DNA from: Xenopus tropicalis
Lineage: Eukaryota > Chordata > Amphibia > Anura > Pipidae
NCBI RefSeq assembly: GCF_000004195.4
Contig: NC_030678.2
Coordinates: 91,046,404 to 91,110,403, forward strand
Length of the DNA: 64,000 bases
Direction: 5' to 3'
How positions within the stretch are numbered: the stretch's first letter is position 1; every line of letters starts with the position of its first letter. Made by a program: the position numbers and the translations under genes. Shown here piece after piece: positions 49,201-59,041 of the stretch. The notes beneath the pieces were generated by a model that saw only the letters and a list, made by a program, of their open reading frames with translations, searched no databases and was not told the DNA's origin.

Positions 49201-52200
49201 AATGTCTATCACAGTGGGCCCCTTCTGGTTTCGCCACTGCCTAGATGCAAGGTGCCTGCTGGCATTGTCGTTGAATTGCTGGCCACTTCATAGTGTAAGC
49301 TCACTTTGTAAGTTTCCTCCTCTGTAAATGACACATCTACTATAATTACCAGTCTAAGCTGTTGTGCGGAGAATTTAGACACTAAATTAAAAGGAGCTTC
49401 GGAGTGATGAACCACATCACAAATAAAGAGTCCAAAAATACATGGAAAAAATGCATTGTACATTGTGCCAGAAAACATAGACCATAAATATCACTGATTT
49501 ATTTAGATTAGCAAGTGGTGTTTGTGCTGATCCAAAGACAAGCTGCGTGTGCACCAAGCAAAGAATTGCTTTGTTTCTATTAGTGGTTTTCTTGGCGCTG
49601 AAATTGAAATTTATATTTATTTCTTTTCCAGCAGCAAATAAAGATGATTTCTAAAGTGGATTAAAAAAAATTGTTATAGCTGTATATTACCATCTTAACA
49701 GTACAGATCTTCAAATGTTAATAGTACTACACTAATACTATTTCAGCATACTGCATGTGAGTATCACACCTAGGGTAGGGGCCACAGCAGAAGGCCTGAA
49801 ATGTAAGTGGGGGTTGAATAGATGTATGGTGGTGGTTGGTGTATAAATTAGGAGGCATAGGCGGTATATATCACCACTTTACAGTTGGGTGACTGCATCT
49901 CTCTGTTCACCTGTGTGAGCATAGTAACAAACGATGATATAAGAATTTGCTCTATCTTCAGCCTTTGATAAATATGCCCCTAAAAATCCCGTATACGGTA
50001 ACAGAGCTGAGGAAGGTCCCATTGTTGAAATGTAGCAAGCTTTATACTTTTAATAAAAATATCCCCATAGGAAGAGACACAGGAGCCCTAAGCCACGATA
50101 ATAATAAAAGCAATATGGGACTGAGCATATTACTGCAAGGGAATAAGAAACAAAAATGTACAGTACATTGCAAAAGTACTTAGTCCCTTTACCTTATTAA
50201 ACCCTAAACCCTTATTAAACAAACCCTGCACTGGGGTTTTCTCAATCCACACGTGTTTGCTTTTTCTGTATATTACATTTTGTCCAACTGGTGGTATGTA
50301 TATTTTGCATTGTAATTGTACCTACTGTTTTGTGAATATTTTCCATTCCAAGAGCATTATATGATAAACATACCATTTACTGCCTTTTGTGGTTAGTAGG
50401 TGTGCATTGAGTAATTGATTGATTTGTATTAATATTCTGTTTGCCCCTATGTGGGCTTGGGGAACAGATTCTCATTTGCACCCCTTTTCTCCTTTTTGCT
50501 GTCTTTGTTTTAAAGCCAGCTATTTTTCTTTAGCAATTGTGGTGTGCCCTCCAAAACTTTTTGTAGGGAAGTGAGCACAGTCTGGTGGAGCAAGCAAAGG
50601 ATGTGAGTGACCAGGGTGTGGGGATGGTTTGGATTCAACTGACTGGCGCTGAAGCTGGGGATGGGCAAGCTCTTTGCCTTGGTTGCCAATATAACTTGGT
50701 CTGTCACTGCTCTGTCATATACAGTATTTATTTCAAAGCAGTAAAACTCAGTTATATTGTTTCATGTTAGAAAAGAATAAAAAAGCAACTAAAATATGCT
50801 GTTTACAAGAGTATTAAGCCCACATAAATATTGTTATATTATAGCAGTAGCAGCTGTAAATATATTGTGTTGCATACATACCAGTTCTGTACTTTTTTGT
50901 GAGTAATTTTGGGCCACTTTACCTGGCGGATTTTCACCATGTTATGCAGGTTAGTCACATGACACTTCATTTCTCATATAGTCCATTAGATTCTAAGCTG
51001 ACCTTGTGTTTGAAATAATTGTCCTCCTAAAACAATGTTCTCCCAAGCTTCAGTTTTTAGCTGAATGAAAAAGGGTTTTGTCAGCTTTTTCCTGTATTTT
51101 GTACCATCCAGTCTTCCTACTGTTTTAACATGATGCCCAGGCCCTGCTGATGAAAAGCAACCCATCAGCATTATGTTACCACCACTATATCTCACTGTAC
51201 GTATCGGAGGATGTCTTAGAGTGTGAAGAGATGCTTGAAGTTGTATCTCACCTGAACTGCTTGCTGGATGCTGGAGTGTTGTATGGGCAATTGCATACCT
51301 CCCATGTCAACTGATATACTACAGAAACCTACAACCACAGAGTATGAGGAGCATAGCCTCATTTCCAGGGTCAGCCTTTCATAGTATTACAGGAAAGATC
51401 AACTTATCAGGAAACAGGTACCAACCCCTGCTGGAGCATAGCATTGCTACCCATCCCTTTGTATCTAGTGCCACTAGCCACCTTACCTTAGAAATGTAAA
51501 CTTCCCTCTGGATACCTTTCACTCACATGGCCCCTTTCTGTGACTTTGCCATCATTACAGGGTTTGTTTTTATATTTGGTCACATAGTTTATTACTTAAA
51601 GTGGACATTTTTGTTGAAGTGCTGTAAATTGTATCCTTCCTTTCTATACTCAAAAAGGATATTTATAGTAAAACAACCCCTCTTATTCTAAATAAAAAGC
51701 TACATTTCATTACTTCAGAAGGGATTGACTTGTCTGGGCAGTAGCTTAGATATTTGTAAACAGGTATCTTTTACAGGTATATGACCTGTCTTCCAGAATA
51801 CTCAGGACCTGGGGTCTTCCGGGTAAGGAGTCTTTTTGTAATTATGATTACCATACCTTAAAGAGATACTGGCACAAAAAAATAAATAAAATTAAACAAA
51901 TAAGTGACAGTGACCCTTTAATTCTAACATCACACTAACATATGGCTTTGCCCTACAACTGTCATTTTCTTTTGTGCGTCGGTTTCTACTCTTACATGAT
52001 TTCTATGTGTTGTACCAAACAGTACTTATGTTATTAAAAGGAATCCATAATTGATTCAGTACATTAATGGGAGCAGTTTTCAGATGTTTTGTTGAATTAT
52101 GACTTGCTTTGAGTAATGCGCTCGTTCAGGAAGAATGTGGGTGGGTTATATCCTTTAGAATGTGGTACCCTGTTCTTTGGAGTAACCATGATTACCACAA

Positions 52201-55200
52201 AGAAATCATAGATTATGGCTGCCAATGTATATTTGTCCATGCTTCTATTTGCATAATAATCTCAAGGGTAAATATAACATTCTCTCTAAAGGACCATTTC
52301 TTTAACCCTATGACTGCCTGGCATATAGTCGCAATTACACACTCTGGAGACAAGGCATTTTTTTTTCCATCCTCTAGGTATGAATAAGGTCTTATATCAG
52401 ATCCTTTATACTTAAGATGATTTATGATTGAACAGTTATTGTAATGCTGGAAAGGATTCTCAGCATTATTAGTTAGTTATAGAACTGTCAACCCTCCTGT
52501 CTTCAGACTAATTAAGTTCTAAACTGCAATTATGAAATATGCACAGTTAGACAGCAAAAATGTGCCAGTCAGTACTGCTTTCTATATATATGTGTGTAAG
52601 TTTTTAAATCCTTACTACTTAGGTATACTAATACCTAGCAATATAAGTTAATGCAGTGGAGCAAGCAAAACATTATAAGCCACATGAATCATGTGCAGGA
52701 AATGCTGAATGGGTCACCCCAAATTGTGGCCAAATGTACCTGGTATTCCTAGGAGCCAGCCAATCCTAGCATTAATCAGTGCCCATTAACACTGCTAGTT
52801 GATTGCTTTCAATGAGGACACTCAACACACAGGACATTCAGTTGCCCTCGCTGAATTGCTTCCAGCACAGGTAACACAATGTCAGAAAATACCTTTGCAT
52901 TAAAGGGAATTTGAATCACTGCATGTAAGTTTACTTGCAAAATTGCTTCCTCGTGCTTTTTTTTTTGCAGTTACACAAGTAAGCTGTTTCACAAGTGGCG
53001 ATTCAGATTTGCTCCAATTTAGATGTTTTATCAGCGGTGCTAGAGGTGATTTACTTTGACCCTAAACAGAAGTGCAAGAAAACTAAGGGGTGCCCCAAGC
53101 ATGTCCGTTAGTGCTTACACACAAAGTACTTATACTCAGGAAAATGGCCAGTCTCTGCACCTGGCACTGGATAAAAATTTGGGTGAAAGCCCAGAATTAA
53201 AGAGTGCAGACGAGACCTGTCCTTATGGCCTGTCACTGTTGAAGCCTGCCTCTGCCACAAATGTGCAAATTATAGGATGGGAGGGGGGGAAGCATATGTG
53301 CCTCCCCCTACCAGCCCTTCATCATTACAGTGATGTGGAACACAGGCAGAGCTGCATTCATGTGGTGGCTATAGTACTCTGTGCTCCCAAATGGACCTGC
53401 AGCAATTCATGTGTGCAGGAAGGCAGTGTGCAAAAGGCAAAATTAATAGGCATCCAAGTTTTTGCCCTTTCCAGACTGACTTGCTAGACATAAATAACCA
53501 CTCCACTGTGTTCTTACCCTCAAGCTGCCAGTAATAATCAACCTATGGTGACATAAGAAATGAATGCTCATTTGCTGACCCTTTTTCTTTATACCTACAG
53601 CTAAAACTCACTCCTAGCAGCAGCGAGTACTGTAGAGTTCCTCTGTGGAATAAAGATCATGAACTGTATAGTATATATGACATCATTACTTCACAAAATC
53701 AAAGAATCTTGCTTTATTTCTACAGAAGATTATATTTTAGATTAATAATAAATTATTTGCTTCATAACTTAGTAAGCTTCCTTTCCTATTCACTACTTTT
53801 TTTTAGATTATAATTTTTATTTTTTACTTTTCCACATGTAATACCTGACAGTGCTCAAATGTTAATATTTCATTCCAATATTTGTAAATAATTACTTTTG
53901 GTTGGATTTGGGTCACATCAACCCAATTTCTCTGAAATATGTATAGTTCCACAATATGTATAATTCAGTTACATGTTACTAGTACATAGCTTTGCTCTCA
54001 GCTTTTACCTGCATTTTTGTGCAAGGATCATATGGTTTCATTACCAGCTAATAGCATTAATAGTGGCATTCTGATTCACTTGGTGAGGCTACTAATGGAG
54101 CAGGTTATGGAACCCTTTCAATTATTGAAAAGGGAAGGTTGACTTTAATTCCAGGATTCTTTCATGTCAATGCATAAATATTGCAGAAGCATGCACTGAC
54201 AGGTTCCATGTGCATCTTTCTTAATAGTGTCATTGTATGCTCAATTCTGCATCCAATTTAGCACTGTATGTTTGCTTTGCTTTGAAGGTGATAAACAGCA
54301 CCTTTTTCACTTTTTGTTTTGAGGCAGCTGACAGATTTTAGAAGCAGTTTTAGTAAATACAAATTATAACATTAAAAAGAAAACCTGCCTTTTTATTAAT
54401 CACACATAGTGCTGCCTGACACAGATCTCCTACTCAGTGGCAGCTGACAGAAATGTAGTTGTTGCACACTTAATTGTGCTGTGCTTGGGTAAAATAGAAA
54501 AATTCCATTCTTATCAGCTAGGACAATAAGCATCAAGGCTGTTGTTATCCCCGTGCTCATATTATTGTATCAGCCACCTAGTGCCAACTATAACGTTCAA
54601 GTTAGGTAGGAACCAGTGTGCAACCGCTGAATGCAAAGTCTGACTCTTACGGTATAGCAGGAACTCCCAGCCCTTCCCGGTCTTCACCGACGCCCTTTTG
54701 GGGCCCCGGGAACTTTCTGCTGCGGTCCAAGCTGGGGTCCTGCAAACTTTCAGAGTTCAGACGAAAATACAAGGTACAGGCAAGGCAGAGGCAGAATCGT
54801 AGTCGGGGTACAGGCAAAGGTCGAGGCAGGTAGCAGAAATCGTAGTCAGGGTACAGGCAAAGGTCAAAACCGGAAACAACAATCAAAACGCTTGAGCAGG
54901 TACTGATAAATAACCAGAAGCCAGCTTGGGCAAGGAGAGAATGAGAAATCAGTTTAAATAGCCAGGTTTTGGCGCCAAAAACAGCAAGGAAATGAGGTAA
55001 TAGAAACAAACAGAAACCTTTACCAAGATGGCGTCAAACGGCTTCATGTGCGCAACTGCGCATGCGCAGCTCGCCGTGCATGCGCAGTTGCGCGTTGGCG
55101 CGAACCCGGAAGGACAGACAGCCGAAAGAAAGGGGGGTGAGTAACGCACGTCTGCCGGCCGGCGCGGTCCAGGTCAGGGGATCGGCCCGGACCGGCAAAG

Positions 55201-58200
55201 CGCCTCACACCCACTTATGGTGAAGGTGGAAGAGACCAGAGGGCTGTATAAACTGTATACAAAGGGAAAAAACAATCATAGTAAAGCATGAGTTGCTTTT
55301 TCTGCAACTCTCTATGTACTACTTCTGTAAATATGGCATCTGGTGGGTAGGATGGAAGGCTCCTACAGGTTTAAAACAAGTAAATCAAGCCCTGGAACTT
55401 GTAGGAAACAAAGGATGGCCACTGTGGTGGCAGTTAATGTCCTCTTTAAAGGACATGTAAAGCCTACATTTACCTACAATGTATACAATTTACTGTATAC
55501 AAAGTATACAATTTACCTACAATGTATATCAGTTGGGCACATCTCACCCACCCAAATGGCATAATTTGTACTGCATATATCCCCTCCGCTTGCCAGAACC
55601 ATCACATTTTCCTAAAGCAAATAGCAGCTTTCACCTGGTGGCCATTTTTCCTCTGATACATATTTGGATACATTTAAATCTGCAAACAGCATGCACACAC
55701 AGACCCTTATTCAGCATACATTTCATCAAGAATACAGGCTCACACAGGCAGAACTGTCTCTGATAAAAGTTCTGCTTTGTTTGAGCACTGTAATGGTAAA
55801 GCTGAGCTCAGGAGAAAAAAACTGAAGCAGACAGCTAGAGCTGAGTTTCTATGGGAACCAGCAATGCCATCTCTTCACTGCCTGCTAGACTGGAGGGAGT
55901 GTTTAGTAATCTGAGCTTAGAACAACTGAACATGCCCACAAGCCAATAGCCAAAGCAAATTCCTGAGGGAGGGGGCCGAGTGGGTTACAGGAGGAGAAGT
56001 AAATCTAAGTGATAAAGGGGATGCTGCAGCCTTACTATTAACCTTTGGACAACCAGTGTGGCAGGTATTGAAAGATTTCAAAGAGGCTGTTCACTGATTA
56101 CATTTGTGTGTGTGGGGTTTACATGTCCTTTAATGTTTGTGTGTATCCACATGCACAGGTTATGGCACCAGTGCTCACAGCCAGTTGTGGATTGCACAAA
56201 AGTTTGTATGCAAACAAAAAAAAAATCCTTAATTGCCTAACTTCATTTCCATAATTACATTGACTTTCACCTGCTCAAGGGGTAGTTGTTGAGATCCCTT
56301 TGTATTTGAACCCTGGACAGTGAATATGTTGCTGCATTATTCTGGTAAGTTAATGGAGGGTTTTGTGCTGGCCAATAACCATAACAAGCATTGTGTATCG
56401 TTTTTTCCCCACTTTCCACCGCTTCCCTTTTTAAGACGAGGTATTAGCAATCCAGCAAATAAAAGCCTATATATCCTGCCTCATGTAACTCCTAGTTGCT
56501 TGGTCATTATGCTCCCTTGCTTAATCAATCCTGCTACTTTGTCTGAGCTCCGATAAATTCCTGTCTTGCGTTCTTACGTTACTGAATTCCTGCCTGAGTT
56601 ATCTACTTCCTTCATTGGTTTCTGAGTCTTTGCCTCGGTTCCCATTGTGTTACCCTGGTTCTGACCTCTGGCCTGTATACTGGACTCTGCCTCTGCCTTC
56701 CCTGATCTCTTGTCTCTGCCTCAGCTGGCGCTTACTTTTGGCCTGTTAGTTGGGCTCAGCTTCAGTCTGCTATTATTTATTCTTCAACAGACTTTTCAAG
56801 GCACTGTTTTCTGATGTCACACATAGGGACCTATTTACCATATAGGCCCCCGAAGGCTCATGTAGGGCAGCAGCTGGGTGCCTATATGGTAAATTAAAAA
56901 GCACAATAAAAAAAAGCCTCCATCCTGCCACTGTTTACTTGTGGTTACTTATTTGGCAGCGAAGCTTAGGGGGCGGGTGGGTACCTGACTTTTCTGCAAT
57001 TAGAATATAAGCAGTACAGCAGGACTATATGGTCATGCTCTGGTCATCAAAGGAAGAAGGTGGGCTGAGGTTTGGTGACTAGGGAAATCCTGGTCAGTGT
57101 TGGACTGGGGTGTCTGGGTCCACCAGGGCTGCCACCTCAGGGCCCTCCACTGGTCACAACCTCCTGCACGCTGAACACAGTAATGATGACAAAGCCACAC
57201 TCCCCCACATGTATGCGCCACCTTCCATCCTCCATGCAACCGTGTCCACTCGGGGGTGGAGAAAGCATCCACAGTTGCAGGGATTGGGCCTGGGTCACAT
57301 TTTTTTCCCAAGTGTCCCATCAGCCCAGTCCGACCCTGGTCCTGGTTACCCAGCATATGGATTGTACCCTACATATACTCAGCCAGTTGTTCTGTCACTG
57401 ATTTCTTGGGGCAATGGCATTGCCCCAAAATCTTTGCCTTGGACACATAGGTAGTGTACAGCTGCAATTAGCTCTAAATGTTGTTTCATATGGCAGTTTT
57501 TAAGTGCAGTTGCCAATAATTATTCTTTCTTAATAATACTGTATATCCCTGAAATAATTGATCTAAACCATGTATGCTGATTTTTCCCAAAAGAGTGCAA
57601 ATGTTTTAACATCGCTGTTCCCCATTTTTTCCTGTGAGACACATGCTGCCCTGACAAGTGAATTGTAAAAGGATGCACAGTATGAGAAGTCACAGGAGAG
57701 GGGTTCCATGGCAGGATCAAGCTATATGTATTCCCTGTGCTGTATTTACAGCACACAGCAATTTAAAAGGGCACAATACAAACAAGCTGACTTAGAACAG
57801 GTGACTATTGCCAGAACTGAAGTATAGTAACCTCATTGGTTTGTGTGTGATTAAGTTGCAAAGTATTACCCTTATTCCAGAGTCTTTCATGATAATAAAA
57901 AAAAACATATTATAAGTTTGTCAATACCTTCAGTGCATCACACAGGGTTTTCTCATTCATATTCTTGTTCATATTTTTTTGTTATCTGAAGTTTAGTTCA
58001 CCCAAAACAATTACAACTTTGCATATTAAGAACATGTAGTATTAAATAGCATGTATTCCAATTAGTTTGAGTAAACTGTTAAATTATATACTGAGTAATT
58101 TTAGCTATTATTATGCTTTTGAAAGCATATAATTTCCTATAAACTATATTCATATAGTTCCTAGATTCATATCCTATTTAGTGGATTAGATTACATGATT

Positions 58201-59041
58201 AATCATTTATACTAACTAAATTGATATTTTTCTATTGATTTTAAAAATTCCAGAAACTTTACGCACAATTCTTTCCACCATGGCTGTATTGTTGAAAACT
58301 GTACTGGAAAATCAGGCAATGTCTGACATTTTATACAAACAGAAGCTTTCACCATATACTACTAACGTTAGTTTGTAGTGCAGTTAGATTAATAATCTCT
58401 CCAGTAAGTCGCCATTTGGTTATTTAGTGTATTAGTACATTCCTAAAATACATTCACTGGTGTGTGAAAAACTTGTCTTTAAAATATTAAATTATCTCAA
58501 CAAATTATTAATTATGTAATATTCAATTACATGGGTAATGCATCTACCTTTTATGAAACAGAGGTAACAGGTAAGCCTGTGCTCTTATATCACTGCACTT
58601 TACTTATACAGTTGTGCTAACAGTATGTCTGTACTCACCCATATTAACAAAGCTCATAACTGTGTCAGCTTCGCTAATCACTGTTCCAAGCGGTGGACTT
58701 TGAGTGCTTAATGTTGTAAAATGTGCCCTGGAAACACCTGGCATTCCATCCTCATCTTCCTCACTACACATAGCATGATAAAGATCCAGCATGAAGAGTG
58801 GGGCAGAGGAAGGAACATGACCACCACTCGCAGGTCTTGGTCTCCCTGGCAATCCCATAATAGATAGAATCTCCCTTTGCATCTCACGCTTCTCTCTGCC
58901 GCTTAATTTCCTCTGAATGAAACTTGAATGAAGATGATTTTTCACAAAACTTCCACTTGTAAGATCCCATAAAATCGCCAGGATGGACATAGCGGCCAAA
59001 GTCATTTGAAGAACATGTGACATTTCTCTGCTAAAAAACAT
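25262..59041 (-). CDS. bmp8: Bone morphogenetic protein 8 (OP-2-like BMP ligand), 7 exons, complete
   Basis: Exons in coding order: 59041-58639, 38357-38165, 38087-37939, 31134-30943, 27346-27267, 27184-27074 and 25411-25262. All splice sites are GT-AG and phases join; 1278 nt give 425 aa plus TGA. Exon 1 encodes a hydrophobic signal segment ([11 protein letters not shown]) and the start of the latency prodomain ([20 protein letters not shown]). Exons 2-4 continue the prodomain, with an N-glycosylation site (LNRTLH). A dibasic-type RSAR site (284-287) precedes the 138-aa mature ligand (AVKQLRKRQ...). The cystine knot shows YCEGEC, ACCAP and the C-terminal SCGCH. The extra Cys in [11 protein letters not shown] is typical of BMP8, whereas BMP7 has Tyr there. 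The family product is a secreted dimer that signals through BMP receptors to SMADs. Mammals have BMP8A and BMP8B; which one this matches cannot be decided here. The start may instead be Met7 (ATG at 59023-59021); see findings. Intron 1 is about 20.3 kb, while introns 2 and 5 are only 77 and 82 bp. Confidence 0.96.
27553..27977. mobile_element. T2-type MITE, complete, TTAA-flanked
   Basis: The ends ttaaaggaacagtaacacca and 'tggtgttactgttcctttaa' are inverted repeats, and TTAA is present at both ends. Most of the 425 bp pairs with itself ('ggagaaaaggcacagg' with 'cctgtgccttttctcc'). It has no coding capacity and is inserted in the outer element. Confidence 0.9.
28119..28624. mobile_element. 506-bp palindromic element, second copy of the 18821 family
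   Basis: It starts ggggctgatttactaagaca and ends 'agtaaatgggcccc', with the same inverted 'cgtagcgttaaaactt' and 'gaatggctacgaaaaactcg' words as 18821-19253. It lies inside the outer T2 MITE in bmp8 intron 4. Confidence 0.9.
29735..29835 (-). pseudogene. Short LINE reverse transcriptase fragment (L2/CR1-like)
   Basis: The - strand frame reads [24 protein letters not shown], which resembles the RT segment after the first Asp motif in L2/CR1 elements (DTVxHxxLLxxLxxxGxxxxxLxWF). Only about 30 codons are seen, so this is tentative. Confidence 0.45.
33079..33769 (-). mobile_element. Internally deleted Tc1-like transposon
   Basis: TA target duplications at 33077-33078 and 33770-33771 flank inverted ends starting cagtggcttgcaaaagtatt. 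The arms match for about 150 bases. The - strand frame (33640-33374) keeps the C-terminal third of the transposase: [17 protein letters not shown], with the third catalytic acid (E in NPIEN), then ELELFC. The N-terminal DNA-binding part and the first two catalytic Asp are lost; the sequence passes directly from SAKDL to KHKAR where the QQDNDP motif should be. It cannot encode transposase. Confidence 0.9.
34790..34880 (-). mobile_element. tRNA-like SINE head
   Basis: On the - strand a box A-like TAGCCTAGGGG (34863-34853) and a box B GGTTCAATTCC (34820-34810) are spaced 43 bases apart, as in Pol III tRNA-type promoters. The sequence around them can form parts of a cloverleaf but the acceptor stem does not close, so this is a tRNA-derived SINE head and not a tRNA gene. 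Confidence 0.6.
36534..36862. repeat. Foldback inverted repeat with about 125-bp arms
   Basis: The left arm (36534-36660, containing 'acaaattccttaaggctctt' and 'cccatttacatgggttta') is repeated in inverse orientation at about 36730-36862. A further copy in direct orientation lies at 36319-36400. The loop holds 'gcttttgcttcaaaaaccca', whose complement-like partner is near 36405. It is part of the 5-kb element's interior. Confidence 0.8.
37134..37357. mobile_element. 'Ggccatacac' family MITE in the right arm of the 5-kb element
   Basis: The ends 'taaggaggccatacacattc' and 'gtgtgtatggctagctta' form imperfect inverted repeats. The corresponding place in the left arm (before 'tagaacaataggtg') lacks it, so it inserted after the arms formed. 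Confidence 0.75.
39405..40262. mobile_element. 'Cattatccaga' family element with an internal insertion
   Basis: The ends acaggtataggttccgtatt and 'aggtcccacacctgta' are inverted, and both sides carry 'cattatccagaaagct'-type blocks in opposite orientation. The middle (39770-40160) is an inverse copy of the repeat seen at 62300-62765. It lies in bmp8 intron 1. Confidence 0.7.
39770..40160 (-). repeat. Dispersed repeat, copy 2 of 3
   Basis: It runs in reverse relative to 62300-62765: 'tcttcatttcccagggt', 'actgctgagctgcaagttgg' and 'ttgggactcctccagtt' match the complement of that copy in the right order. Confidence 0.7.
40862..41358. mobile_element. T2-type MITE, TTAA-flanked
   Basis: TTAAAGGAGAATGCAAGTCA at the left and 'cattgtcctttaa' at the right form TTAA-ended inverted repeats. 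The core contains mirrored 'gctgccgctggcagcctaca' and 'gctgtaggctgccagc'. It is non-coding; bmp8 intron 1. Confidence 0.75.
41359..43150. other. Unassigned part of bmp8 intron 1
   Basis: AT-rich intronic sequence; no domain, RNA or clear repeat recognised. Confidence 0.4.
43155..43640. repeat. Dispersed repeat with C-rich CCCGAACC words
   Basis: 'gtgctgtccaacttctg' with 'ccgagggccagaattt' is an inverse copy of the block at 17725-17780. After it, 43361-43640 is rich in 'cccgaaccc'-type words and ends with 'aacccgtgggtatcagg'. It is GC-rich against an AT-rich background and has no coding signal. Confidence 0.5.
45430..45923 (-). pseudogene. CR1-like LINE reverse transcriptase fragment
   Basis: An open frame of about 150 codons contains [13 protein letters not shown] (RT motif with the first catalytic Asp), [20 protein letters not shown] and SIFADDTKL (the catalytic ADD), followed by the thumb region [10 protein letters not shown]. 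This order is typical of CR1/Jockey-type non-LTR elements. The copy is cut at both sides and has no endonuclease or 3' tail here. The usual PQGS is LQGS. It lies in bmp8 intron 1, same orientation as the gene. Confidence 0.9.
46300..46470. mobile_element. 'Ggccatacac' family MITE, right part
   Basis: It contains 'aggcctgtcagggttgccc' and ends 'atatggccacctta', the complement of the family left end. It shares its order of blocks with 46791-47071. Confidence 0.6.
46590..46720 (+). repeat. LINE 3' UTR-like fragment
   Basis: The pattern 'gattgtaattgtaac...gagcagggacctc...tgtagcact' has the form of the L2-type LINE/SINE 3' end. It is short and diverged. Confidence 0.35.
46791..47071. mobile_element. 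'Ggccatacac' family MITE, nearly complete
   Basis: The left end 'gaaggtggccatacacgc' and right end 'tatggcagccttta' are inverted; the core holds 'gatatcggtcgggcaggcct' and mirrored 'tcgcttggcaagtgga'. It is non-coding; bmp8 intron 1. Confidence 0.75.
47109..47392. mobile_element. MITE with ends tagagatgagc...gcttatcacta
   Basis: 'attagagatgagcaaaattt' at the left and 'agattcgcttatcactaat' at the right are short inverted repeats. The core is made of slightly varied 'aaaaagtcatggtcatgtaa'-like words. Confidence 0.6.
48370..48412. repeat. GATA-type microsatellite, degenerate
   Basis: Interrupted tagatagatga/gatagatagata units. Confidence 0.7.
49115..49245. repeat. 'Ggggcgtagct' dispersed repeat fragment
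   Basis: 'gcaggggcgtagctaaagag' and 'ggccccttctggtttcgcca' bound a short segment; the form is common among dispersed vertebrate repeats. It is non-coding. Confidence 0.4.
50161..51200 (-). pseudogene. Decayed Tc1-like transposon
   Basis: A TA (50159-50160) is followed by an end-like cagtacattgcaaaagtact. On the - strand 51195-50986 reads [20 protein letters not shown] and DGTKYRKKL, which is the Tc1 transposase segment after the first catalytic Asp. The other end was not located. It lies in bmp8 intron 1 and is inactive. Confidence 0.7.
51860..54600. other. Unassigned part of bmp8 intron 1
   Basis: AT-rich; the 143-codon open frame at 53056-53487 shows no domain and a composition like its surroundings, so it is not called a gene. 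Confidence 0.4.
54630..55210 (-). mobile_element. CpG-rich LTR-like element (probable solo LTR), same orientation as bmp8
   Basis: On the - strand it begins TGTGAGGCGCTTTGCCGG (near 55209) and has a TATA-like ctatttaaac (54961-54952), followed by a downstream part with 2-3 tandem 'tttgcctgtaccctgactac'-type repeats, the form of a Ty3/gypsy LTR. Upstream of the TATA box are a perfect NRF-1 motif TGCGCATGCGCA (55057-55068), a second inverted copy nearby, a TTTGGCGCCAAAA E2F-like palindrome (about 54966-54978) and a YY1-like AAGATGGCG. CpG density stands out from the AT-rich intron. No internal gag-pol is present, and no clean target duplication was found. Confidence 0.6.
55446..56133. mobile_element. 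T2-type MITE, TTAA-flanked
   Basis: TTAAAGGACATGTAAAGCCT at the left and 'ggtttacatgtcctttaa' at the right are inverted with TTAA at both ends. The 688-bp body is non-coding. A small internal duplication ('tacaatttacctacaatgta') occurs near its left end. It lies in bmp8 intron 1. Confidence 0.85.
56440..56800 (+). mobile_element. LTR-like fragment on the + strand
   Basis: A TATA-like 'aagcctatatatcctgcctc' is followed by a pyrimidine-rich region with repeated 'tctgcctctgcctt'/'ctgacctctggcctg' words, like the R-U5 part of gypsy LTRs. Its orientation is opposite to the element at 54.6-55.2 kb. No termini were defined. Confidence 0.4.
57095..57338. mobile_element. Small element with ends cagtgttggactggg
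   Basis: The left end cagtgttggactgggg and right end 'agcccagtccgaccctg' are inverted. The open frames inside run on both strands and have no domain. Confidence 0.6.
57340..58600. other. Unassigned AT-rich stretch next to bmp8 exon 1
   Basis: No gene or repeat recognised in the 3' flank of exon 1 (start of intron 1). Confidence 0.4.

Noticed and set aside
53056..53487. 143-codon open frame in bmp8 intron 1
   Set aside because: No domain or splice context; composition matches the surrounding intron.
57033..57454. Several overlapping 100-codon frames on both strands
   Set aside because: They lie over a small inverted-repeat element with C-rich sequence and have no protein similarity that I recognise.
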